DNA from: Acrasis kona
Lineage: Eukaryota > Heterolobosea > Eutetramitea > Acrasida > Acrasidae
Assembly: GCA_026419775.2 (NCBI GenBank)
Contig: JAOPGA020001154.1
Coordinates: 1 to 30,042 of the forward strand
Direction of reading: 5' to 3'
DNA length: 30,042 nt
Both the position numbers and the translations under genes were made by a program. Shown here one piece after another: positions 1-8,592 of the stretch (positions within the stretch are counted from its first letter, which is position 1; each line of letters begins with the position of its first letter). The notes beneath the pieces are model-generated. The model had not been told where the DNA came from. It was given only the letters and a program-made list of their open reading frames with translations, and ran no database searches.

Positions 1-171
1 GTAGAAGTGACAATAAATTGCAACTGTTAAATAAAAGTCGGGGTTTTTTGGAATTGAGATAGGTCAGATCCTGACTTTTATCTCAATATTCATTTGAAAT
101 ACGTATCCTTAGATAATTTTGGAAAAATGACGTTAAGATCTATTCTAAAATTATTTCACATTACAACAGCG

Positions 172-780
172 ATGAAAGAGCTGAAGGTTGTAGTTTGTGG
201 TCCGAAAGGAGCAGGCAAAACAGCGATGATTATATCGCACACAACAAACGAGTTTCCCGAAACCATTCCAACAAGTATAGATACATATTCATTTAACCAT
301 GCGAGGGACGGAGAAGACGTACTCGTAAATTTACACGATACAAAGGGCGCTGATGATTACGAGCGTCTAAGAGGTTTATCCTATGTGGGAGCAGATGTTT
401 TTCTTTTATGCTTCGATTTGCATAGTAGGGAAAGCTTCGAAACTTTGAAGACATGGAATGATGGTGTCAGACCGAAAGCCAACCCAATGGACCAACCCAG
501 ACCAACACCAAAAGACCCAAGGCACTTTACAGACGATGACGTACCAGTAATAATTGTTGGTTTGAAGGATGATGACTATTGCAGAAATCAAGCTGACAAA
601 GTATCTCGTGAGGAAGGCCATACACTCTGTCGTGATTTTAATGCTCATAAATACATGGAATGTTCAGCAATGACACAAAGAGGCCAAAAAGACGTTTTTT
701 CTGAAGCGGTTCAAGTTGGGATGAAGTATCTCCAGTCGAAACTTGCATCTAAAAAAAAGAAGAAATGTGTGATTTGCTGA
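172..780 (+). CDS. Rho-family small GTPase, predicted hydrolysis-deficient
   Basis: Single-exon gene of 202 residues. I chose the ATG at 172 because it puts the P-loop exactly where Rac/Rho proteins have it (G10 to T17). An in-frame ATG at 127 would add 15 residues. Seen: P-loop GPKGAGKT, switch I with IPTSIDTYS, switch II DTKGADDYERL, a Rho insert region, ECSAMT (the SAK loop) and a lysine run ending in the CAAX box CVIC, so a prenylated membrane protein is expected. Odd points: the residue matching Ras/Rac Gly12 is Lys, Ala59 is Lys and Gln61 is Ala, while the NKxD motif reads LKDD. In this family such changes block GTP hydrolysis, as in RhoH and Rnd proteins, so a constitutively GTP-bound switch is likely (inference). 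The family call is firm; the Rac/Cdc42/Rho subclass is not. An AATAAA lies about 25 bases past the stop. Confidence 0.87.
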   Translation: MKELKVVVCGPKGAGKTAMIISHTTNEFPETIPTSIDTYSFNHARDGEDVLVNLHDTKGADDYERLRGLSYVGADVFLLCFDLHSRESFETLKTWNDGVRPKANPMDQPRPTPKDPRHFTDDDVPVIIVGLKDDDYCRNQADKVSREEGHTLCRDFNAHKYMECSAMTQRGQKDVFSEAVQVGMKYLQSKLASKKKKKCVIC

Positions 781-880
781 TTCTAAACAATTTATCGAAT
801 AATAAAAACGTATAAAGATAAACATTAATTACTTGCAAATTTGTTGAATGTATTTACATTAATCCGAGTCAGAATTACTC

Positions 881-1159
881 TTACTTGTTTCCTCCGACGA
901 GCTCTATACCAGACCCAAATATAATGACATCGTATTCAATTGCAAAATTCCACCTATTTTGTGTTTGTCGTCAAAATTTGGTCAAATGTTGTGCTGCAAC
1001 AGTGGAAGTTGATGGTCAAACTTCAGAACACAATGATACTTATTCTCACCTTTGAAATCCTTCAACACATAATTTATCTCTTGTCTTGCAATGGCCCCAC
1101 TTGGTCGTGTCTTTGTATAAGGTTGGATAAGTAGCTAAATTTTGTTGCCACGGCTTCAT
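881..1159 (-). CDS. probable small two-exon gene, function unknown
   Basis: Not recognised. On the minus strand an ATG at 1159 opens a frame (MKPWQQNLATYPTLYK...) that runs to a GTGAGA donor at 1049. After a 96-base intron ending AAATAG at 954 the frame continues in the right phase (AG|G) with WNFAIEYDVIIFGSG and a TAA at 881-883. This gives about 60 residues. A nearer acceptor (GTTGCAG, ending about 994) would give a different short end closed by a TAG, so the 3' exon is uncertain. The tract EYDVIIFGSG resembles a Rossmann-type beta strand and glycine loop, but the protein is too short for such a domain. It sits convergent to the Rho gene and divergent from the acidic protein gene, filling what would otherwise be the largest gap in this part of the window. 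The case rests on reading frame and splice signals only. Confidence 0.4.
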
Positions 1160-1329
1160 AGTGCGAACACCTGGTAATAGAGTCCGTACTGGCTAGAACA
1201 GTGTTGCTTTAGGTTCATCTGTACTTCTTTCACCATTAGCTTCGGCGTTCTTCGTTTTTGTAATTAATATTAATCTTAAAATTGTAACCAAATTGCGGGA
1301 TATCCACAAGTTGAACGTTTATTAAAATC

Positions 1330-1659
1330 ATGAGGACTCAACCAAGTAAAAGATCACGGGACGAAGAAGATGAAACTTCGGAACTGGTGAAGCCAAGCAA
1401 GTCCGCGAAGGTAGAAGAGGTCGAAGCCGATTACAAGGACGACGAAGAAGAAAGCTCTGATGACGAGGAGACATTAGAAGAAGAGGAAAATATCGAATCA
1501 GGAAACCCATCAGAATTAGATGACTTAGAAGGTGACAACAACCTATCTATCGAAGAAGTTATGGCCAAATACTACAGTAAAAAACCAAAGAAAGACGAAG
1601 AGGAGGAAGAAGAGGAGGAAGAAGAAGAGGCGGAAGAAGACGATGATGATGATGAATAA
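1330..1659 (+). CDS. small highly acidic nuclear-type protein
   Basis: Intronless frame of 109 residues. The N-terminus has a short basic patch (KRSRDEE) that could act in nuclear import. The rest is mostly Glu and Asp, ending in a long Glu run followed by an Asp run. One less biased block (about residues 70-88, NNLSIEEVMAKYYSKK) may be a short helix. Such composition is typical of histone chaperones, prothymosin-like proteins and other acidic nuclear tails. No named family is recognised and the function is inference only. The stop codon TAA is itself part of an AATAAA hexamer (1655-1660), and the aconitase gene on the other strand stops only two bases away, so the 3' ends must overlap or be very short. 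The clean ATG and clear end make it a good gene despite the low complexity. Confidence 0.68.
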   Translation: MRTQPSKRSRDEEDETSELVKPSKSAKVEEVEADYKDDEEESSDDEETLEEEENIESGNPSELDDLEGDNNLSIEEVMAKYYSKKPKKDEEEEEEEEEEEAEEDDDDDE

Positions 1660-1661
1660 AT

Positions 1662-4024
1662 TTAATTTACAACCTTCTTGGCGACAGTGTTGAGTGCACT
1701 TCCATCCCTGAACCATTCAATCTGACCCTCGTTCATAGTGTGGTTTAGCTTGATTTCAGTCTCTTTTCCGTCCTTTCCATGTACGATTGCTTTTAATTGC
1801 CCTCCAGGTGCAATCTCTGATAAATCGATTACACTGATTCGGTCACTACCTTTAATGAGGTCATAGTCACTCTTGTTATCAAACACCAACGGTAACACTC
1901 CTTGTTTCTTCAAATTAGTCTCGTGAATTCTAGCAAATGATTTACAAATCACAGCAACGCAACCCAAATATCTTGGTTGCAGCGCCGCGTGTTCTCTGGC
2001 ACTTCCCTCTCCATAATTCTCATCTCCGACAACCACCCACGATACATTTTGCTTCTTGTACTGTCTAGCAATGTCTGGTATGGTTCCCTCTTGTGAAGTG
2101 AACTGATTAATTGTAACATTCACCTTATCCAAATCAGCATTCCTGGCGCCGATCAAAGTGTTGTTGCTAATGTTGTCTAGATGACCTTTATACTTTAACC
2201 ATGGACCTGCTGCACTAATGTGATCTGTTGTACATTTTCCCACTACCTTGACCAAGATTGGAATCTCCTTCCAGTCTCGACCATCCCATGATGGGAATGC
2301 TTGTAATTCCTGTAGACGGTCGCTCTTCGGATCAATTTTGACCTGTACCTTTGAAGCCTTTTCGTCATCGAGTGGAGCCAAGTATTGGTTGCTGTGTTCG
2401 AATCCGTCGACGGGTAAATCAATTCCTTGAGGTGGTTGTAATAGGAAAGGTTGGTTGTCTGCTCCTTGTAATGTTTGTGTCCTTGGATCAAAATCTAAAC
2501 GACCTGCAATAGCCATTGCGATGACCATTTCTGGGTTGCCAATAAAGTGATGCGTGTTTGGGTTTCCATCATTGCGACTGGTAAAGTTTCTGTTAAAACT
2601 TGTCAAGATGCTGTTGGTTGGTTGCTTTGGTCTTGCCCATTGACCGATGCAGGGTCCGCATGCGTTTGCTAAAATCTTTCCTCCAAGCTTCTCAAAAACT
2701 TGAGTGAGTCCATCTCTGTCCATGGTCTTTCTGATCATGTCGCTTCCTGGAGTGACCAATAGTTCCACTTTGCTTTTGAGACCTTTGTCTAGTGCTTGTT
2801 GGGCGATGCTGGCTGCTCTGGTCAAGTCTTGATAACTGCTATTGGTGCAACTACCAAGTAACGCTGAGGACAGTTCCACAGGTGAGTTTGGATTCTTTGA
2901 GAAGAAGGAGTTCATTTGGCTTAAAGGTGTTGATGCGTCTGAAAATTGTGACAAGATGAATGAATTGAAATTTACCGGGAGTGAAAGGGCCGTTGATGTG
3001 AGGCTCTAAAGTATCAAGATCAATGTGAATGACCTCCTCGTAATTAGCATCCTGGTCACCGACTAAGTACTCTGCATACTCGTCTGCAACATCTGCTAAC
3101 TTTTGTCTTTGTGTGGCTCTTAAATAAGTAGACATGCTCCTAGTATAAGGGAACAATGAGGTAGTAGCACCAACTTCAGCACCCATGTTACAAATGGTAG
3201 CCATACCAGTGCAACTTAGTGTGTCGACGCCACTACCAAAGTACTCAATGATTCTACCTGTTCCACCTCTCACTGTCAACTCTCCCGCAAGCTTGAGTAT
3301 AACGTCTTTTGGCGAAGTCCATCCATTCAACCGGCCTGTAAGTTTGACTCTGAGTATTGTTTAGTCAAATAAGTTTAGCGTAAACATACCCCAAAATTTT
3401 TGGTCTTTTTAATTCCCACTCAATTCCTGCCATGGCATCAACTGCGTCAGCTCCACCGACTCCAATTGCAATCATACCTAATCCACCACCGTTGGGAGTA
3501 TGAGAGTCTGTTCCAATCATCAAGCCACCAGGGAAAGCATAGTTCTCAAGAACAACCTGGTGAATAATACCGCTACCAGGCTTCCAGAAACCTATTCCAA
3601 ACTTTTGAGCAGCGGATTGTAGAAATTCATAAACTTCATAATTCTCCTTATTTGCGTCCTGGACGTCACTTGTGGCATCTTTGTTTGCAACAATCAAATG
3701 GTCACAGTGAACACTAGCAGGTATTTGAGTCTTATTCAAACCGCTCTGCATAAATTGTAGAATCGCAGTCTAATTTTGATTACTTGGCGTTAAATTAATA
3801 ATTCTTACCTGAGCGCTTGCATCCTGCATGGCGACACGATCAGGTCTTAGTTTTAGATATCCATCGCCCTTGCCACCGTGTGCTTGAAGAATCTTCTCGG
3901 CGTACGTCAAACCAGAGTTCTTGGTGGCCTTGAGCTTGTTATATAACTCCTTTTGCACCGTCGTGTTATAAAATCGTTTTACATAGGAGCTACTCCTTTG
4001 GCATTGAATGAACGAGCGGAGCAT
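1662..4024 (-). CDS. ACO2: aconitate hydratase, mitochondrial (four exons)
   Basis: Converts citrate to isocitrate in the TCA cycle. Four exons (4024-3809, 3769-3390, 3349-2976, 2938-1662) are separated by introns of 39, 40 and 37 bases, each with GT...AG ends and matching phases (0, 2, 1). The spliced length is 2247 bases, giving 748 residues, the usual size for the mitochondrial enzyme. Seen: an Arg/Ser-rich N-terminus suited to mitochondrial import, [40 protein letters not shown] and [10 protein letters not shown] (the three cysteines that hold the 4Fe-4S cluster), then the swivel domain with [18 protein letters not shown] and [14 protein letters not shown]. All expected active-site blocks are present. 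The stop lies two bases from the stop of the convergent acidic-protein gene. The start is 165 bases from the end of the RecQ gene on the same strand. Confidence 0.97.
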
Positions 4025-4189
4025 AGATCACTGGGTAATGTCAAATTTCTAAACGATCGGTATAAACCTGATTACAATAAAATACACAAAGAATAAAAGC
4101 AACTTTTATTTAAAGACTAACAGACGCGTCATCACAAACAAATATAATGACCACACATTCGGATCCATTTTTCGCTCCAAATAAAAATC

Positions 4190-6418
4190 TCATACTTTCA
4201 CCTTCTTGCTCCTCTCAAACACATCATCAACAAATGCACATTCTTTCAACTTTCTCTTTGGTCTCATTGGTTTCGCACAAATATCAATCTTCTTCAATCG
4301 AACTTTAAAATCATCATCGTCATCATCAACATTTTCAAATTCATCATCTTCGTCATCCAACGTACAATCATTTTCATCGCTTTCAAGATCCGATTCTTCC
4401 AAATCTCTCGCCGCTTCAATTTCTCGTACCTTTACAAAAGTTTCAAATTCCATCAAAATCAAATCGCCACCATTTATTTTTTGTTCCTCCGCTTCTTGTC
4501 CATCCTGCTCATCGACAGGTTGGTAAATAACGGTTACCTCTGGTTGTTGTTTTTTATTTCCAGCAATGGTTGCAGTGGCACAATGTTCCTCGCCAGCGTA
4601 CAACTTTTCTTTGGAATCCAATAATTGTTTGAGACGAGTTTGATTCACGCTCGATAAATAAGGCTGCGTGAGTCCATATCTAAGGCTTTGATACCTCTCC
4701 ACCACTAAATTCTCCAACAAGGCCTTATTGGCAACGTTTCTAGCTAATGCTTCGTTCACTTTGGTCCACTTTTTTCTCCATTCCCTAATCTTTTCCATGC
4801 ACGCTACACCTAATTTTTCTGATAATTTTCTATTGTTACATCCCCTCCACAATTCAACATAGTTCAACAACGTTAAATTTTGTCGTTGGTAAATGCCAAG
4901 AATGGATTCCACACATTCCAAAAAATTGATCACCAAATCAGTAATGTCCAATCGTTTGTCGATCATTTCATCGTGGCCATCGGAATGTTCAATGTCCATT
5001 CTCCTCATGCAATTGTCGCATTTATTACCACAAGGATTTGGTTTGGATCCAAAGTGACTCAACATGATGGCTCTCCTACATTCATATTCTTCATCACAAT
5101 ACTTTATTAATTCGTCCAAATGAACGACTTGGTTATTAATGTTGCTCGAATCGTGATTGATTTTTCGAACTGCATTTTTACGATCTTGTACCTTATCGTA
5201 GAGCAAATAACAATTGGCAGGCCTTCCGTCTCTTCCTGCTCTTCCGCTCTCTTGATAATAACAATTGATGCTGGTGCTCACGTGGGCATGAAGTACGTAT
5301 CGAACGTCCGATTTATCGATTCCTAATCCAAAGGCTTGATGAGTGGCAATGATGATTTTGATGGATGATCTTGCAGTGTTATCTGGTGGGTCTGTACTGG
5401 TCCATCTCAAATAAACTTTTTTTCTTTGATTGTCGCTCATTCCTCCGTGATAGGCGGCACATTTGAATCCATAATTTTGTAATACTTGTTGCGCGTATTC
5501 GCATTCGTCCCTCTTGGTGACGAAAATGATGCCGTATTCGTTGGGGAAGCGACCTCCTATAATGTCACAACATTCTTGTATGCGAAGTTCGAACGTTGAG
5601 TTGGGCACCTTGCGAACGTGATAGGTTAGATTGGTGCGATCGAAATTACCGGCGACGCACGTGAAACAATTTTGCATGTTGAGACTGTTTCTGACGAAAT
5701 TTTGAACGTAATTACTTGCAGTGGCGGTTAGGGCCATGACGGAGGTCTTTGGGAAGGAATTGCCGAATTCGCTGATTTTTAAATACTTGTTACGAAAATG
5801 TAGTCCCCACTCATGGACCAGATGGGCTTCGTCCACCACGATGCGTTGTAGTAATTCTTTTTGGTATAACCTCGTGAGGGCTGCGAATAAGTCCTTGCTC
5901 TTCTCTGCAATCATTTCTGGTGTTAAGAATAAAAATTTCGTTGTTTCTAACCCATCAAGAATTGCTTGTCTCTTATCGTATGGAACATCGTGAGATATCA
6001 ATTCGGCGGAGAGTCCCAGGCAGCGAATGTTGTGCATTTGATCTTGCATGTGCGAAACCGTCGGTGATACTACAATGGAAAGTCCTTTCCGCATTATCCC
6101 TGTTAATTGATAGATTAGACTCTTTCCACTACTGGTTGGAAGAACGACAAACACATCCTTACCACAAAGGGCGGCATTAATTGCTCGGCGTTGCATTAGT
6201 GCATAATCCCTGTGTTTGAATAGTGTGGTGAGTTGTTTTCGTAATTCTTCGCTCCAAGTAAAAAGGTCATTGTCGAAGTTTGATTCATCTGAAAGTTCTT
6301 GGTCCTGGTCACAGAGTTTCACCGTTTGTCTCTCATTGTGAGTGTCCCTATGCATGCGTCTTGTTAGTTCTTGTTGCAATATGTCTGTAGGAACTGTGTA
6401 CAAAACCTCTTGTGACAT
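4190..6418 (-). CDS. RecQ family DNA helicase, RECQ1-like
   Basis: Single exon, 742 residues. A 3'-5' DNA helicase acting in repair and replication-fork processing, expected in the nucleus. Seen in order: a short acidic N-terminus, Walker A LPTSSGKSLIYQL (about residue 95), the DEAH box VVDEAHLVHEWG (about 195), motif III ALTATAS, motif V/VI with AFGLGIDKSDVR and YYQESGRAGRDGRP, then the zinc-binding RQC block CDEEYECRRAIMLSHFG...CGNKCDNC, and a winged-helix-like stretch. The last 100 residues are acidic with a basic tip (PKRKLK, KKVKV), probably for nuclear import. The spacing of the zinc cysteines and the SINCYYQESGRAGRD context fit RECQ1 best. There is no clear HRDC domain. The Walker A loop has TSSGKS where RecQ proteins usually have TGGGKS. 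It differs from most nearby large genes in having no intron. Confidence 0.95.
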   Translation of the reverse strand: MSQEVLYTVPTDILQQELTRRMHRDTHNERQTVKLCDQDQELSDESNFDNDLFTWSEELRKQLTTLFKHRDYALMQRRAINAALCGKDVFVVLPTSSGKSLIYQLTGIMRKGLSIVVSPTVSHMQDQMHNIRCLGLSAELISHDVPYDKRQAILDGLETTKFLFLTPEMIAEKSKDLFAALTRLYQKELLQRIVVDEAHLVHEWGLHFRNKYLKISEFGNSFPKTSVMALTATASNYVQNFVRNSLNMQNCFTCVAGNFDRTNLTYHVRKVPNSTFELRIQECCDIIGGRFPNEYGIIFVTKRDECEYAQQVLQNYGFKCAAYHGGMSDNQRKKVYLRWTSTDPPDNTARSSIKIIIATHQAFGLGIDKSDVRYVLHAHVSTSINCYYQESGRAGRDGRPANCYLLYDKVQDRKNAVRKINHDSSNINNQVVHLDELIKYCDEEYECRRAIMLSHFGSKPNPCGNKCDNCMRRMDIEHSDGHDEMIDKRLDITDLVINFLECVESILGIYQRQNLTLLNYVELWRGCNNRKLSEKLGVACMEKIREWRKKWTKVNEALARNVANKALLENLVVERYQSLRYGLTQPYLSSVNQTRLKQLLDSKEKLYAGEEHCATATIAGNKKQQPEVTVIYQPVDEQDGQEAEEQKINGGDLILMEFETFVKVREIEAARDLEESDLESDENDCTLDDEDDEFENVDDDDDDFKVRLKKIDICAKPMRPKRKLKECAFVDDVFERSKKVKV

Positions 6419-6494
6419 GAAGGTTGACCAGGATTTTGAAGAAAATAGATCTGGTTTTCGAAATTAAATTAGAATATTTCGGTTTACAACGCAG

Positions 6495-6679
6495 TCATCC
6501 AAGCCATAATTCAGGAACACCACGACCCCTTTTGCTTAGGTCTAAATGGTCGTAGGCGCGGAGAAGATCCTGTATAATTTTTAAGATTCAAGCAAGAACT
6601 GAAGAGCTCAACACTGCCCCACCATCGGATTTTGATTTAACATTGATTTGATTTTGTTCAACTCTAGAACAACATGCAT
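6495..6679 (-). CDS. possible small two-exon gene upstream of the helicase
   Basis: Weak candidate, not recognised. An ATG at 6679 opens 19 codons to a GTGGGG donor at 6622. A 53-base intron ending TTATACAG leads in phase 0 into DLLRAYDHLDLSKRGRGVPE and a TGA at 6495-6497, for 43 residues in all. The second exon reads like ordinary protein (balanced, partly amphipathic), and that is the main support. The first exon and the splice sites are guesses, and the exon could instead be part of a longer transcript. It lies on the same strand as the RecQ gene, 77 bases upstream of its ATG. Confidence 0.3.
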
Positions 6680-7418
6680 ATGAAAAGTAACTGCATTACT
6701 GATAAAAATTATGTATTAATCTCCTCTTTCGAAGGAGTTGAGTGGATGTTAAAAGAACACAAATCGAGCAAAGAAGGAGCTTGCTAAAAAATCAACAGAT
6801 GTTGTGGACATTCGATTTTTTGGTAGAGTAGAACTTATAATGCTCTTTTCTCATGTTTCGGAGTTCTGCTATTTTCTTTCTCAGGATACAACTGAGGAGC
6901 AGTCCAGTAGTGAGTAATTTACTGATGAAATCTTATTTTAATAAAAATGTTGTTTTGATAGTAGTCCGCAGTCATTGTCTAATTTTGTCGGAAATAATAA
7001 CTGTCAGGCAAGTTCGCTGCCGACTTTGGACATCGAATACAGTATTCTAATGCTAACACATTCACACACAAAAAATATTGTGTCAGCATCTATGTAGATA
7101 GATGCCCACGGACTGTTAAAAAGATTCCAAGGTATTTGGTATCACATTACTTGTTTTTGATGTTGATGACATCGTTTAAATATACTATGTATAGGAACCA
7201 TTATTCGGTAACCACTTCCGATAGAACTTGCTCCGGAGGGGGTAAGACTATTCCTACCCCCGCCGGTGACATTTTAAGCACCGGGTTACTAAGTCCTCAC
7301 TCGCATATAGTGACGGGTGACATTAGGGGATTTTATCTTCGAATGTTTGATTGTCCGATTACAAAACAGGTAATTTAATTGATATATTTACACTATATAG
7401 ATTGGGCCTTTGGGATAT
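6680..7418. other. gene-poor stretch with one weak plus-strand frame
   Basis: No convincing gene. A plus-strand frame ending at 7378 (with ATGs near 7160) contains TPAGDILSTGLLSPHSH and DIRGFYLRMFDCPITKQ, followed by a possible GTAATT donor, but it has no partner exon I trust and partly faces the minus-strand gene at 7419-7790. It also holds a strong potential hairpin at 7233-7266. Confidence 0.4.
7233..7266. repeat. GC-rich hairpin
   Basis: GGGGGTA (7238-7244) pairs with TACCCCC (7255-7261) around a 10-base loop. Outside a single mismatch, CCGG (7233-7236) pairs with CCGG (7263-7266). This makes an 11-pair stem with one mismatch, conspicuous in an AT-rich gap. It could fold in RNA or be chance; no gene clearly uses it. 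Confidence 0.5.
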
Positions 7419-7790
7419 TCAAGACTTCATAAAACCCCTCAGCCTACTTTGTGCTAGCAGCTGCTTTCCGTTAATGTGGAGCATCAAAGTCCGTCTGTGA
7501 TATTTCTTCAATACCCCCTTGGTGACTCTAATAATATTTGAGTTTTCTTTTCTTCCTATCACCTCCCTAACAGCTATAGTTATTGTACGTGTCTCAACTA
7601 ATTCTATAAACACTGAATCTGCGAGAGGGTTCAAGCTGTATGGCCTTATATCGACGAAGGCAAAGTCCTTCCCTTTAAGCTGTTGTTCGTCTTGCGTAAC
7701 TACAACAGGGTCCACTATATGGAAGTCAATATTCGTTTCTGATGATTCGATTTGTACGTCAACTTGATTGCTTGGCTGTATGTGTCTCAT
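7419..7790 (-). CDS. hypothetical protein, 123 residues
   Basis: Not recognised. An intronless frame from an ATG at 7790 to a stop at 7419. The first half is rich in Asp, Glu and Gln (residues 8-45). The second half is predicted beta-rich with alternating Val/Ile and charged residues (VFIELVETRTITIAVREVIG), then a basic C-terminus (KKYHRRTLMLHING, QSRLRG). There are no membrane segments, signal peptide or catalytic motif I can name. It is isolated, with gene-poor sequence on both sides, so neighbours give no hint. The amino-acid balance is that of a real protein, but it could also be a remnant or an exon of a larger gene. Confidence 0.45.
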   Translation of the reverse strand: MRHIQPSNQVDVQIESSETNIDFHIVDPVVVTQDEQQLKGKDFAFVDIRPYSLNPLADSVFIELVETRTITIAVREVIGRKENSNIIRVTKGVLKKYHRRTLMLHINGKQLLAQSRLRGFMKS

Positions 7791-8592
7791 TTTGTTTTCT
7801 TGTGGTTGTTTGAAGAATCTTTTTTTATTGCTAGGGGTAATAAACTAAAATATATAAGATTGTTTTGATATTCCGCTTACTATTTTAGGAGTGAGGCCTA
7901 GATTCGCGGGCTAGGGTCGAACGCATATTTGGTTAAAATTTAGCTGGAGAACAACAGATCACATAAAGAAAAAGGATTAATAATTCCCTCTGAGATTTGA
8001 CAGCAGATTTCTTTTGTTTACAGGAATTAAATCGAATTGTTTGATAAGGTTCGTGTAAACCATTCTACAAGATGTAACGCATTCGAGCAAGAATATTTAT
8101 TACATCGATGTATCGTTGCAGAGTCTGTGGTTTATATAAGGAAATGAAGTGTTCGATGAAATACAGATGTGTTCTCCATTGAATATTGTCCATCATGATT
8201 TATAAGGCTCCCTTATAACATAACAATAATATGTGTACACTGAACAATGATTGGATTGGTCAAAAATATAAACGAGCGAAATGCTGTTGTTGTGTCAAAG
8301 CTCTTTGGAAGCCGAAGGTATTAATACCCAAAACTCTATCAAATATTCGTCTCTCATAAACAACGCGTCATAAAATCAGCTATCAAATAGATATAGCGAG
8401 CTTCAATGCTTTGCGACAAACAATACTTTTTCTAATGCACATCTCATGAAAAATAACTTTGAGTTCTGCTTAGTAGGATATTTGATTGTATCGATTAGTG
8501 GATCCCAGGTTTCAAAGTATAATCACACAATAAACTTTTCAGTGTTATCAATAACCACTCAAAGTTTGTTGATTGATGCTTGTGGTGTGTGA
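7791..8592. other. intergenic stretch, about 800 bases
   Basis: No gene I can support. One weak possibility is a plus-strand frame from an ATG at 8247 (MIGLVKNINERNAVVVSKLF) to a GTATTA donor at 8318, with an AATCAG acceptor at 8379 and a short second exon that closes by 8445. Both exons are short and no family is recognisable. The last 100 bases probably hold the promoter and 5' leader of the Mediator gene. Confidence 0.4.

Noticed and set aside
4206-4526. Ser/Phe-rich plus-strand frame at the end of the RecQ gene
   Set aside because: Antisense of the acidic RecQ tail, with no independent support.
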